In this document: piece after piece, positions 13,619 to 22,164 of the stretch | How positions within the stretch are numbered: the stretch's first letter is position 1 | Layout: the number at the start of each line of letters is the position of its first letter | IMG/VR virus record: IMGVR_UViG_3300050028_000010 | Span: 1 to 28,176 of that record | From: a virus | DNA length: 28,176 nucleotides | Direction: 5' to 3' (one strand) | The notes under the pieces: model-generated | The model's input: the letters and a program-made list of their open reading frames with translations, nothing else | Database searches by the model: none | Told to the model about the DNA's origin: nothing | Program-made: the position numbers and the translations under genes

Positions 13619-14077
13619 TTATGCCTCTTTGCTCCTTCGAGAGAGCAAGTCTTCCGATTCATCTGTAAACTCTGCCTCTGCCTCTTCTACAGTCTTCGCA
13701 GCGGATGGGAAAAGCATCGTGATTTCTGTTTCATTTTCTCCGAACGTGGCATAAGCCTGAATGCGATGGGCGCTGGCTGCGAGCACATTGTAGCCACTCA
13801 TAATATGCCATTTACCATCGACAAACACGCAGCATTCGCCATGAACAATAACTAGAGTCGGAATCTTGATCATGACGCTGGTAAAAGCCATATTCGGAGC
13901 AACCCGCGATGTACGCGCATACATCCCGCCGTGCAAATGGTGCTCCATCTTGCACCTGAAACTTGCCTCATGCGGCCTTATTTTTGCAGAAGCCTCGCGG
14001 ATCATTGCCTCAACCTCGGGTGTTACCGGAGGGAGCGCATAAAGACCGCATTCGTCCGCTGGTAAGGCCGGAGGCAC
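13619..14077 (-). CDS. Cupin-like phage protein
   Basis: The core reads HHLHGGMYARTSRVAPNMAF, then VMIKIPTLVIVHGECCVFVD, GKWHIMSGYNVLAASAHRIQ and ETEITMLFPSA. This is a small double-stranded beta-helix of the cupin kind found in many phage genomes, with candidate metal-site His residues near the GGMYAR turn and in SAHR. The start is uncertain. GTG 14077 (about 152 residues, GAGAGG upstream) overlaps the GNAT gene by 55 bases. TTG 14134 has a strong AAGGAG but would overlap by 112. The cupin core is the same either way. It lies between GNAT and the gp7-like gene. Ligand unknown; it may be a regulatory or accessory virion protein. Confidence 0.72.
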   Translation of the reverse strand: MPPALPADECGLYALPPVTPEVEAMIREASAKIRPHEASFRCKMEHHLHGGMYARTSRVAPNMAFTSVMIKIPTLVIVHGECCVFVDGKWHIMSGYNVLAASAHRIQAYATFGENETEITMLFPSAAKTVEEAEAEFTDESEDLLSRRSKEA

Positions 14078-14484
14078 GATAACAACCTCTCGAATTGGCT
14101 CCCTGTCCGCGCACTGTACGAGATCACTTCGCAATCCTTCTCCTTCCCGTAAGCCTCAATCGCATTCATGAGCGCATTTCCGGCGCGGCAAGTGCGATAG
14201 ACCGGAGACACAAAGAGGCTTTCGACATTCGCAATCTTTCGCCCATAGTGGGGCAACATAAAGTCTAGCGCCGAAGCAAATCCAATTAACTCGGAACCTG
14301 CGAACGCGCCGAAAGATTGGAACATGCCGGAACGTTCCATTTGCGCGTACATTTCCGGCTGTGGGTTCGTCTCGCCAATCTCCGGGATCGAGCATTCTGC
14401 GCTGTAGGCCGCAAGCAAGATTGCTGCGTTCGAAGCGCCTAGAATCTCTGCGTAACTGATTGGCCGCACATCAAGAGTCGCCAT
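14023..14484 (-). CDS. GNAT family N-acetyltransferase
   Basis: The 153-residue protein has the GNAT signature. Beta-4 is VESLFVSP (87-94). The acetyl-CoA pyrophosphate loop is in YRTCRAGNAL (96-105), followed by the helix ALMNAIEAYGKEKDCEVI and the beta-5 segment SYSARTGSQFERLL. Phage GNATs may modify host proteins, virion proteins or surface sugars; the substrate cannot be read from sequence. The gene lies directly after the tailspike. Its ATG at 14484 is 20 bases from the AGGAGG (14505-14510), too far for normal use, while an 8-codon frame at 14497 is ideally spaced; see that entry. It overlaps the cupin gene out of frame. Confidence 0.83.
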   Translation of the reverse strand: MATLDVRPISYAEILGASNAAILLAAYSAECSIPEIGETNPQPEMYAQMERSGMFQSFGAFAGSELIGFASALDFMLPHYGRKIANVESLFVSPVYRTCRAGNALMNAIEAYGKEKDCEVISYSARTGSQFERLLSCLRPYQRTNAVFMRSLR

Positions 14485-14497
14485 ATGCTCGTTTCAT
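14471..14497 (-). promoter_or_regulatory. Possible 8-codon leader peptide before the GNAT gene
   Basis: AGGAGG at 14505-14510 is followed after 7 bases by ATG (14495-14497) of a frame encoding MKRAYGDS and stop. That frame overlaps the GNAT start at 14482-14484. The GNAT gene would then be translated by re-initiation. Supported by spacing only. Confidence 0.35.
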
Positions 14498-14510
14498 TAT
14501 TGTGCCTCCT

Positions 14511-17228
14511 TCAATTGCAAGTGCATGATCCATTTGAAGCCACCGCGGTTGAGCAATAGCCAATCACACCGTTGGCCTTCCAACAGGCGGCGGCATTTAC
14601 TGACGGCGTAACCGCGTTGATCGTGTCGCCGGCCGCATCGTATACCGCCATGCCGCCCGTGCTCGGATTCCCTGTTGAGTGCTGAAGCTTGACTCCCGTA
14701 CCCTGATTGTCGGTCAAGGCACTTCCACCGCTGAGGGTAAAACTCGTACTGAGAGTGTCGCTGTCAACCGGCCTGATCCCAATCCACGCCACCGCGCCGT
14801 TCTGCGTTGCGGAGAGCAGTGAGATGCGGAACTGATCGCCACCTAACCCGGTAGCATCTGCGTCACAGGAGGCGATCTGGTAGCTCGTTCCCACGCCGGT
14901 AACTGTCGCACAGGATGCTATGCTCGTCCAGACCGAAGCCTCGTCCGCCTGTAGATAAATCGACCAGTTCGACGTACTCGCCGCCGATGCGATCTTGGCG
15001 TAGAAGCGGAACTTTCCTGCCGGGATTTGCGAGCCGATATAGAAGTTTGTGCCATTAGCTCCGTAAAGATAGAAGTTAGCTCCTGAGACCGTAGCAAAAT
15101 TCTCCCCCGTCTCCGAGTTGGCATCAGGAACCGGCACGGGCTGTGTTGCTCCCAAACCAGTCAACTCATCTGGCCACATCCACAAATCCTGAGAATTGAA
15201 GTAGTAGCTAGATGCGCCCGTGTTGATGAAGTCGGAGCGCCTATCGAACGCTTTGCCCCCGTGCGAAAGGTTAGGAGGCCCGAAGGCACTAACTTGCAAT
15301 CCGTAGTATTGTTCTCTACCCGCCTGATGGCCTCCGTAGGGATTTGAGGATGATGCTGTGGTAAACGTGTTACCGCGCCCCGTGATGGTCGGTGTCGCAG
15401 CGCTCGTGAGCGCATTTCCACCGTGCGGCGATGTAAAAAAGTTAAGGTCTCCCGTCACATTGAAGGCCGCGATGTGGTTAACGTACATATCCTTGAGTGT
15501 TGAGGAGGAGGCATCCCATTGAATCGTTCCAGGATTGCTTGTGCACATCGCCGCTTGGAAGCGATCCAGCGTGTGATTCAACCCCGACAAGCGCAGCGCC
15601 GTGTTTGCGGCTGGACAACTGCTGTCCGGCTCCATCTCCCGAATATCGATCACCCAGTCGGAAGGCGTGGATTCAACACTCAATGATGAAATAAACTGCG
15701 GTCCTGCGTCCACTCCGGCAATCTGCATTGCGGAGATCGTACCGAAGCCCGCGGCGTAGGTCTGGAACGGATACTTGGCTCCGATAAAGATATTCTGCCA
15801 GGTGTTGAAATCGTTGTTTCCTGCCCACATCGAGGCAGTTGGGGCCACGGTACTCTCAGGCACATAGGAAAATCCCCATGTAGCGCTCACAGTAACGTTC
15901 TGCCAGCGCGTCCAGGTCGGTGCTTCGTTGCCCTGAAAGAAGAATCCGCAACTGGTGTTTAGTTGACTGTTGCTCAGGGATTCAATAGCAAAATTAGTAA
16001 AATCGCTCTTGAAAGGTCCCGCGTCTAAAGGCGCTGTCGCCGCTCTATCGGGATATGCGAAACCGCAGTTGCCGATGGTTGCTGTGACAGGGAGCCCAAG
16101 AATGCTGATATAGGCATTGAGTCCTGTTCCACTCGGAACTGTGGTGGCGAGTGTGACCTGTGTCGGGGATTGGTAGGAAAGTATTGTGGTTGTAGTCGAG
16201 CCGACCGTGATTGCTTGGTTAGGGGTCGCGTCTCCCGGTTGAAACAAGCACTGTGCCGCAGAGGTGATGACCGCTGTACCATTCGCCACGACGTCCATGC
16301 AAATGCGACCCGGCTTGCGGTAAGGGAAACTCGCGGAGGCATCCACCGAGTCATCCACGATCACTGCGAAATCACGCATGGCGAACGAAGGAAGCGGCGC
16401 GATTCCGCCATCGGCAGCATCCACCAGCGCGAACACGTCCTGACTCGGAGCGCCGCGAACGGCGACAGGCAGCGTATACTGGTAGAAATTTCCCGGTCCG
16501 CTGCCCCCTGGAGGCCCGAACATGCTCACACCCTTAGGATTTATCGCAGTTGCGATGTAGTAGACAGTCTGAGTCGTTGCGCTGGGATTTGATGGAAAGA
16601 ATACACTGGCACCCGACACATAGGCCGCATCGATTGCCCTCTGGATTGCATCGTGGTTATTCGTGCATCCTGCCGTTGAGCCGGAGCCCGTGCAGTCGCC
16701 AAGCGCATTGTAGGGCGGGGCGGCAACGTTGATGATGCCGTTCACATTGGCGTTGTTCACGCTGCTCGGTGCAATTGGATTGCCGTTGACGATGTTGACT
16801 GCAGCTCCCTGCGCTGTCGTCGCGCCTGTGCCGCCCCAGAGGATTGGGCAAACTACGCCTGTATTCGGACCGCAGCCGATGAATCCCTGGATCTGGTCAA
16901 CAGTCCACTGCTCTACGCCAGAGGCGCAATTCGTGCCGCCTGTGCTGAACCCTACGAACTTGTAGGCATTGGCGCTGAGCCAGATCACAGCGCTGCCGGT
17001 GGAATCAAGGGGAATCGGATTCGGATTTGCGGTGCCACCTGTGTAATCGGTATAGGTCGCTAGTGGCGTTGACGTTCCACCCGAGTACGTGAAGATACAG
17101 CCGTTCGCCAGCGGTACGCCGTTCGGATCAAGGAAGGTGGCGCGCGGGGTCTGAAACGGCGCTACCGTAACCTGTGCGAGTGCCGATGCCGCAAATGCGA
17201 AAGCGAGAAGCGCGAATAACTTCTTCAT
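14511..17228 (-). CDS. Tailspike-like beta-helix protein with Sec signal peptide
   Basis: ATG 17228 (GAGAGG upstream) gives 905 residues beginning MKKLFALLAFAFAASALA|Q, a clear signal peptide. Residues about 20-100 form a phage head-binding-like module (ATFLDPNGVPLANGCIFTYS, then TPLATYTDYTGG and GSAVIWLSANAYKFVGF). A pectate-lyase-type right-handed beta-helix starts near 173 (YNALGDCTGSGSTAGCTNNH, DAIQRAIDAAYVSGASVFFP). Long repetitive strands follow to about 680. A jelly-roll-like carbohydrate-binding region is around 690-830 (FYIGSQIPAGKFRFYAKIAS), and the tail is Cys-containing. Family knowledge makes it a candidate polysaccharide depolymerase or adhesin; catalytic residues cannot be placed by eye. 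It stands alone with a 149-base gap upstream. A secretion signal on such a protein is unexpected. Confidence 0.82.
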   Translation of the reverse strand: MKKLFALLAFAFAASALAQVTVAPFQTPRATFLDPNGVPLANGCIFTYSGGTSTPLATYTDYTGGTANPNPIPLDSTGSAVIWLSANAYKFVGFSTGGTNCASGVEQWTVDQIQGFIGCGPNTGVVCPILWGGTGATTAQGAAVNIVNGNPIAPSSVNNANVNGIINVAAPPYNALGDCTGSGSTAGCTNNHDAIQRAIDAAYVSGASVFFPSNPSATTQTVYYIATAINPKGVSMFGPPGGSGPGNFYQYTLPVAVRGAPSQDVFALVDAADGGIAPLPSFAMRDFAVIVDDSVDASASFPYRKPGRICMDVVANGTAVITSAAQCLFQPGDATPNQAITVGSTTTTILSYQSPTQVTLATTVPSGTGLNAYISILGLPVTATIGNCGFAYPDRAATAPLDAGPFKSDFTNFAIESLSNSQLNTSCGFFFQGNEAPTWTRWQNVTVSATWGFSYVPESTVAPTASMWAGNNDFNTWQNIFIGAKYPFQTYAAGFGTISAMQIAGVDAGPQFISSLSVESTPSDWVIDIREMEPDSSCPAANTALRLSGLNHTLDRFQAAMCTSNPGTIQWDASSSTLKDMYVNHIAAFNVTGDLNFFTSPHGGNALTSAATPTITGRGNTFTTASSSNPYGGHQAGREQYYGLQVSAFGPPNLSHGGKAFDRRSDFINTGASSYYFNSQDLWMWPDELTGLGATQPVPVPDANSETGENFATVSGANFYLYGANGTNFYIGSQIPAGKFRFYAKIASAASTSNWSIYLQADEASVWTSIASCATVTGVGTSYQIASCDADATGLGGDQFRISLLSATQNGAVAWIGIRPVDSDTLSTSFTLSGGSALTDNQGTGVKLQHSTGNPSTGGMAVYDAAGDTINAVTPSVNAAACWKANGVIGYCSTAVASNGSCTCN

Positions 17229-17377
17229 TGAATCCTCTCTAGGTTGGGGCCACATATAGAAGCTGAGATAATCTTGCCGAGCGATATGGAGGATGATCCC
17301 ATATCTGCATCTTACGCACTGCCTTTCAGTCCCCGCGTCACTGCACGTTCAGGCTCAGGCTCAATAGTTGAAGGCAA
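17229..17377. other. Largest intergenic gap in the late operon
   Basis: 149 bases lie between the fibre gene stop and the tailspike start. On the minus strand I see the tailspike ribosome site (GAGAGG) and a weak 25-codon frame (MGSSSISLGKIISA start) ending in ATGA over the tailspike ATG. No convincing promoter or terminator is visible. A plus-strand frame through this gap has no support. Confidence 0.4.
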
Positions 17378-18673
17378 CTACGGTAACCACGCGCAACTGC
17401 TGCCAGCCTGCACCGTTAAAGTCCCGGCATTGATCTTGGCATAAAGCGTGATCGTCTGAGCATTGGTGTTCGTGCTCACGGTGAAAGCTACGTGCGTTTG
17501 GTAGAAGGTTGTGGCTCCTGCTGCGGTCAGTGCTGCCGTGAAAGCTGTCTGAGTGGCCGAAGTGACTACCGCGACAGGCAGGAAGTTCGTGACCGTGCTG
17601 GTAGAGCCATAAGTTTGTGATCCGGCGATCCAGAGGCCAGTCAGGGTAGCACTTGTGTTCAACGCAAAGGTCGGTGTATCGGCGGTGGCACTGGTCTCCC
17701 AGATAATATCGCACTCGCCTTGGCGCGTGGTGCTGGCGGGCACGGCCTGCATCACCAAGCTGGTCGTGGTCAACGCGGCAAAGGATGTGGAGGTGGTGGT
17801 ACCGTTCGCGGCCATGACCGTTGTGTTTTTACTGATCAAAATGTTATTTACCGTTGTTATCCCACTAAAGGTGTTCGTACCGGAGAATGTCTGGTTTACC
17901 CCTAGAATCGCAAATGTGTCGGGCCCTCCCAAGGCCGGTATTTGGAGAGTATGGTTTCCGGTTGGAGGGGCCGCGCTGATAGTCACAGAGTATGTCGCAC
18001 CGCCGAGGATGAGGGCGCCGAACCAGTTAGAGGCTGTGCCTCCAATCGATCCGTTTCCCGCACCGTTGGATACTAGACCAGCATTAAAAATTGGAGCTAT
18101 TGCAAATACAGGGGCCGTCGTGCTAAAAGTTGGTCCTGCTGTAAATGTCTGCACGGTTCCTAGCACGGCCAGCGTGTCCGTAGCTGCTGGAACCGTCATG
18201 ATGAAAGCTGAGGTCGCCGCCGCTGGAGTAAGCGATACGCTGCCGGTAGCAGTTGAGGATGACAGCTTCAGAATGCCTGTTGTGGTTCCAGCTACGCCGA
18301 CAGTCAGTGTCGGTGAAGACCACGTCAAGTTGGCGCTGCCTGCAAGTGCTGAAGTTGTTCCGGCACTGTACAAAAGCTGTGTCCCAGTGATATTGGCCAA
18401 GGTGCCTAGTTGTGCTGCGGTGGCTGCTGCCGGAGCGCTAGAGGTAGAGTTGAACTGGAAACCGGATATTGCTGCCCCGCTCAATGTCTGTACCGTTCCC
18501 GCCGCCGAATAATATGGAACATCATACTGAGCCGCTGCATTCACGGTCGGTGCCCCGCTCAACGAAGAGTACGGATAACCGTTATTGGCTGACTGAGCGT
18601 GCGCTATCCCTGCAAACAAGGCCAGCGCCAGACCGAGCTTAATTAGTGCGTTCAACTTCTGCATGAAGGTCAT
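17378..18673 (-). CDS. Fibre-like secreted protein
   Basis: The start is ATG 18673 (GGGGA close upstream) or ATG 18664; both keep the signal peptide MQKLNALIKLGLALALFAGI-AHA|Q. The 431-residue protein is rich in Thr, Ser, Ala and Gly. It has two related beta modules: SVSLTPAAATSAFIMTVPAA then TDTLAVLGTVQTFTAG, and SVTISAAPPTGNHTLQIPAL then DTFAILGVNQTFSGTN. Both follow the phage-fibre pattern of a strand pair, a 'TLTIP' strand and a 'QTFSG' turn. The C-terminal ~140 residues form a separate beta domain with Cys (GECDIIWE and SSCAWLP ends). The start lies within the end of the preceding gene (35-base overlap). Probably a surface adhesin or fibre; a virion role is unproven because of the signal peptide. 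Confidence 0.75.
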   Translation of the reverse strand: MTFMQKLNALIKLGLALALFAGIAHAQSANNGYPYSSLSGAPTVNAAAQYDVPYYSAAGTVQTLSGAAISGFQFNSTSSAPAAATAAQLGTLANITGTQLLYSAGTTSALAGSANLTWSSPTLTVGVAGTTTGILKLSSSTATGSVSLTPAAATSAFIMTVPAATDTLAVLGTVQTFTAGPTFSTTAPVFAIAPIFNAGLVSNGAGNGSIGGTASNWFGALILGGATYSVTISAAPPTGNHTLQIPALGGPDTFAILGVNQTFSGTNTFSGITTVNNILISKNTTVMAANGTTTSTSFAALTTTSLVMQAVPASTTRQGECDIIWETSATADTPTFALNTSATLTGLWIAGSQTYGSTSTVTNFLPVAVVTSATQTAFTAALTAAGATTFYQTHVAFTVSTNTNAQTITLYAKINAGTLTVQAGSSCAWLP

Positions 18674-19790
18674 AAGTCCCCGTTCCGCTGGTGCAAGCTG
18701 TGTAAGTGGTGGTGTAACTGATGGCCGAAGATGTAGCCGACCAGAAAGGGAGCGCAACATCAACGAAGCCGCTAGCCGTAGAGATGGTGGTATTGGTGAG
18801 CGTCAAAGGAATGGTCTGCGCCGTGTGCGCGGCAGTTGCATCTGTCCAACTAACTGTTGCGTAAACCGAACCTGTGCCAGTCGTGCAGAGCGCGTTCTGA
18901 TCCAGGTAAAAACGGACAAGGTAGTGCCCTGCCGCGCCCGTAGAAGCGATGAGGTTTTGGGTGGTCAGAGACGAAGATTGCGCCGTCTTATCTGAAACAC
19001 CTTCAACGGTGACGAGCCCAAGACCCGCCGTGGTAATACCATCGTAGGTTGTTGCCGCGCCGCTGCTGTTCAGAATGAAGCCGCTGAGACAAGCGAGTTG
19101 TGTTGCCGACGAACCGTAAACCACTTGGCCAGTTCCGCAGCTCGAAGGGTGCCCAACCGTACTCCAAACCGGAGCGGAGGCTCCCTGCCCGATCAAGGGC
19201 ATGTTCGATGCACCCTGCGCAGTGGATGTGGGTGCGCCACCCGTTCCGCCTCCTAACAAGATGCCGTATTGCGTGAGAAGGCCGGTCGATCCCCAGGCGC
19301 TGTTGCTCGAAAAGTAGACGATGCCTCCGCTCGTACCTGAGATGGTCATCGTCACGGACCCAGTCGAACCGCTGTTGGTGACCACCGTTCCATCGCCCGT
19401 AAACGAGGCGACGCCAGAGCCAGTTCCTGTGGCCGGATTCTGCAACTCCATGTCGGTTCCGTCGTAGATGAATGTGGCGATCTGAGTTGTGATCAAATCG
19501 TTCGCAGCCAGCGCCGAGGTACCCTTCTTGGTGATCGTCTTTGCGCCAAGGCCACAGAAGTTGAGCGTCGGCGTAGTGATCGAATTGGCGTGAAGCGGTA
19601 GCACCTTGATAAACATGCCGGTGGTGTAGGCGGCTGGGCAACTGTTCACCGTGGCCGTGAGCACGTTGGCGGCACCAGTGTCAGCCGCGTAGGAGGGTTG
19701 CAACTGCACTTCAGGGTAGTTAGCCGTCTGCGCCAAAGCCTGAAGACTCAAGACGCCGGTGATCGCGAGAAGCGAAAGAAACTTTTTCAT
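18639..19790 (-). CDS. Tail-fibre-like secreted protein
   Basis: ATG 19790 follows AAGGAG with 6-7 bases spacing; the upstream frame to 19991 would lie inside the previous gene. The 383-residue product begins MKKFLSLLAITGVLSLQALA|Q. Residues about 25-120 match a common phage fibre module: SYAADTGAANVLTATV, GMFIKVLPLHAN, TLNFCGLGAKTITKKG and ATFIYDGTDMELQNP. A Gly/Ser-rich shaft follows with GILLGGGTGGAPTSTAQGAS, a typical fibre linker. The C-terminal beta domain (about 270-383) begins TAQSSSLTTQNLIASTGAAG and ends DLHAEVERTN. Cys residues are several, fitting oxidation after export. The fibre module is clear; the signal peptide is the surprise. Confidence 0.8.
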   Translation of the reverse strand: MKKFLSLLAITGVLSLQALAQTANYPEVQLQPSYAADTGAANVLTATVNSCPAAYTTGMFIKVLPLHANSITTPTLNFCGLGAKTITKKGTSALAANDLITTQIATFIYDGTDMELQNPATGTGSGVASFTGDGTVVTNSGSTGSVTMTISGTSGGIVYFSSNSAWGSTGLLTQYGILLGGGTGGAPTSTAQGASNMPLIGQGASAPVWSTVGHPSSCGTGQVVYGSSATQLACLSGFILNSSGAATTYDGITTAGLGLVTVEGVSDKTAQSSSLTTQNLIASTGAAGHYLVRFYLDQNALCTTGTGSVYATVSWTDATAAHTAQTIPLTLTNTTISTASGFVDVALPFWSATSSAISYTTTYTACTSGTGTYDLHAEVERTN

Positions 19791-19801
19791 GAAAATCTCC
19801 T

Positions 19802-20638
19802 TCAATACCTGTAGTCTGCCATCAAAGCCCCAGCCGTCCATGAGGCCGCAGTTACCATTGTGTTGCCGGTTATCGAAGTTATCGCGGTCGGCGGCAAACG
19901 AACAAACGGACCACCGGTATATTCCTGCACGTAGAGATGAACACTTGTCGAAGCCGGAAGCGCGGATATAGGCGCATTGGCAAACGTCCACGCCGTACCG
20001 CTGCCTGCAAGGATCTCATTGTCGGCAAAGTTTGGCCCTGATCCGCCCGGAAGGGGGGTCCAAGCCCCCGTGCCGCCGTCTACATATTCGCCCGCCAGCG
20101 GCGTTCCAGTCCCTATCTGACTTTTCGCTGCGGTCCCGCTAATATCCGAGAATGCGGGCTGCGATTGGGTAAAGTTTCCTGTTGCTTGGTCGTAGCTTGC
20201 CAGCCATTCATGAGATGTAGGCGCCTGGGTCTGAGCGCGCGCTACCCACTGCCAACTCGCTCCATCCCACTCCAGAACATTACCTGTGAGCGGATTCGAG
20301 AGTGCTAGAAATGCGATCTTACCGCCCGCAAGCGGGCTACCGGTCCCGTCCGCGATGTAATCGATATTTTGATTCTTATATATGCGGGAGAAATCGATTC
20401 CGTCAGCAGTAATGACGCCATTTGCATCGATATTCTGCGTGATCGTGCCAATCGTCCCTTGCTTGCCAATGATCGCTACTTGTTGCGCGAGGGCGCTAAT
20501 TAGATTTCCCTCGGTACTTAGCCCATTCTGGAGTTGCGTGTTCCAGACAAGAAACGTCTGCAATCCGGCCCATGTAAGGGTTCCATCTGGGTTGACGGCA
20601 GCGGCGCGAGCTAATACGAAGGTGTTAGATTGCGTCAT
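19802..20638 (-). CDS. Tail-fibre protein without signal peptide
   Basis: The 278-residue protein starts MTQSNTFVLARAAAVNPDGT with no hydrophobic leader, unlike its three downstream neighbours. The N-terminal third is helical (about 20-60, TFLVWNTQLQNGLSTEGNLI), which could be a trimeric stem or virion-attachment segment. The middle has 'F.DI.G.A...QI' style fibre linkers (QPAFSDISGTAAKSQIGTGT). The C-terminal ~80 residues form a fibre-tip-like beta domain (FADNEILAGSGTAWTFANAP to GALMADYRY). It directly follows the gp10-like hub gene (ATG 20638 two bases after the stop codon's end). In P22 this place belongs to the needle gene gp26, so this is the best candidate for a needle or a hub-attached fibre. 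Confidence 0.75.
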   Translation of the reverse strand: MTQSNTFVLARAAAVNPDGTLTWAGLQTFLVWNTQLQNGLSTEGNLISALAQQVAIIGKQGTIGTITQNIDANGVITADGIDFSRIYKNQNIDYIADGTGSPLAGGKIAFLALSNPLTGNVLEWDGASWQWVARAQTQAPTSHEWLASYDQATGNFTQSQPAFSDISGTAAKSQIGTGTPLAGEYVDGGTGAWTPLPGGSGPNFADNEILAGSGTAWTFANAPISALPASTSVHLYVQEYTGGPFVRLPPTAITSITGNTMVTAASWTAGALMADYRY

Positions 20639-20639
20639 C

Positions 20640-22157
20640 TTAAGTCATCTTTGCGATTTGCTTAGCATACCGCTCGGTTGGCTCTGTAAATCCAGGCGAA
20701 GCCTTCAAGTAGGCATCTATGACCCGCCAGGTAATCGGGTCGCTGACCGCCATCTCATAAACACGGTCGCGGGAGTAGCCAAGCCGGTTCCAGAGAACGC
20801 GGGTGCGATAGGTTCCCACTTGCCCAGCGCCAATCCAATGCTCATTGCTCCATGAGCGGCCGCCATCGTCAGACCAACGCAACATTACTTGAGGATCGCG
20901 GGGATCGCCGTTCGCATCTACAAGTGGCGGACTGGGGCCATCTCCAACTTCCATATCGATCTGCATCTGCTGGTGGAAAATACGCTGTTGCTCACTCGAA
21001 ATATGCGGGGCGCGGCGGAAGCGGCGAATCGGTTTCCCATTGTCGTCGAGAATGGTAATCGACATGGTATATATGTTGCCACTATTCCAATCGCCTACTA
21101 AATGCTGTCCAAAAGCGTAGCAGTGACAAGTCGAGAGATGCGCGCTGTATCCCGTCACTCCCTGCTGAATCCAGTACCCGCGCTCATGCCACATCTGCGT
21201 AGCGGCGTCATATACCCACGTCGCTCCCTGGCCGCCGTTCGCGCTCGGGAAGCGTAGCACCCAGAATGTGTGCCCTTGGTCGATATAGGCATAGCCAACA
21301 GCGTCCGCGCTGCCCTGCGGATAGGTCGCCCAGGCAGTTTCTATCGCATGGTTTGAAATCCTCAGTGGTGAATAACCATTCGCGCGCCATGCGATTCCCA
21401 CTCCATTTTTGTTGCCGCCAATCCAGAAAGGCGTATTGTCCAGCACACATATGGAATTCGGCGCGCTGATGCCCTGTTCCATGAATGCGCCGGAGATTAC
21501 ATCGAACGGAGTGTATTGGTTCGCTCCGGAGTCGTAGTAGATCTGCGCGTGTCCATCAATTCCCAGGACAAATAATTGCCGAAACGCCTGCTTGATTGCG
21601 CCGACATTCTCGGGGAATACGGAAACCTGCTGAACGCCCAGCGGATTCCAGGTTGTCATATCTTCCAAGTTCGATACCTGAAACTTGTTGGAATTAGCCA
21701 GCAACGCGATCCCATATCCATCGCACCATTCAACCATGGAAGGCGTTCCTTCAAGCGGGGGCACAATGGTAAAGGTACTGGTTTTCAGATTGAAAACGTA
21801 AAGGTTTCCGGCAGAACAGACGCATACCTGATTCCCGGCTGTGCCATTAGTGACCATCGTTACCGGGTTGCCGTCGTTCCCCACGTCGCCAAGTTCGGTG
21901 GCTGTGCCGCCACTCAGAATCTCGTAGAGCTTCGATCCACCCACCGCGAAGGCCCGCCCATTGATCTCCAGCAGCCCCCTCACGGGGTTTGTTGGCAGCT
22001 CAACGAACAGCGCGAGCCCCGGAGTGCAATACATAGGCATCTGCGACTTGCCTTGGCCGCTCTCGTCGCTTTCAGGGTAGAAGTTGAACGTCCGCTGACA
22101 GTCAGCGATGATCGACTGCGACTGGTACGTTGGTCCGCAGAATGAAAATCGAGCCAT
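20640..22157 (-). CDS. Tail hub / packaged-DNA stabilisation protein, P22 gp10-like
   Basis: The 505-residue protein has the P22 gp10 family pattern. An N-terminal QSIIADCQRTFNFYPESDES is followed by CTPGLALFVELPTNPVRGLL and a beta-propeller-like series of strands. The conserved C-terminal block is VMLRWSDDGGRSWSNEHWIG, GQVGTYRTRVLWNRLGYSRD, then RVYEMAVSDPITWRVIDAYL. In P22, gp10 hexamers plug the portal/gp4 channel, hold the packaged genome and carry the needle. The stop is followed at once by the fibre gene, and it is just downstream of the gp4-like gene in transcription order, as in P22. Confidence 0.9.
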   Translation of the reverse strand: MARFSFCGPTYQSQSIIADCQRTFNFYPESDESGQGKSQMPMYCTPGLALFVELPTNPVRGLLEINGRAFAVGGSKLYEILSGGTATELGDVGNDGNPVTMVTNGTAGNQVCVCSAGNLYVFNLKTSTFTIVPPLEGTPSMVEWCDGYGIALLANSNKFQVSNLEDMTTWNPLGVQQVSVFPENVGAIKQAFRQLFVLGIDGHAQIYYDSGANQYTPFDVISGAFMEQGISAPNSICVLDNTPFWIGGNKNGVGIAWRANGYSPLRISNHAIETAWATYPQGSADAVGYAYIDQGHTFWVLRFPSANGGQGATWVYDAATQMWHERGYWIQQGVTGYSAHLSTCHCYAFGQHLVGDWNSGNIYTMSITILDDNGKPIRRFRRAPHISSEQQRIFHQQMQIDMEVGDGPSPPLVDANGDPRDPQVMLRWSDDGGRSWSNEHWIGAGQVGTYRTRVLWNRLGYSRDRVYEMAVSDPITWRVIDAYLKASPGFTEPTERYAKQIAKMT

Positions 22158-22164
22158 TTGTCAG

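Noticed and set aside
17655-18512. 285-residue plus-strand frame
   Set aside because: It is the complement of the low-complexity Thr/Ala fibre gene and has a Val/Ala/Pro-rich composition with no motif.
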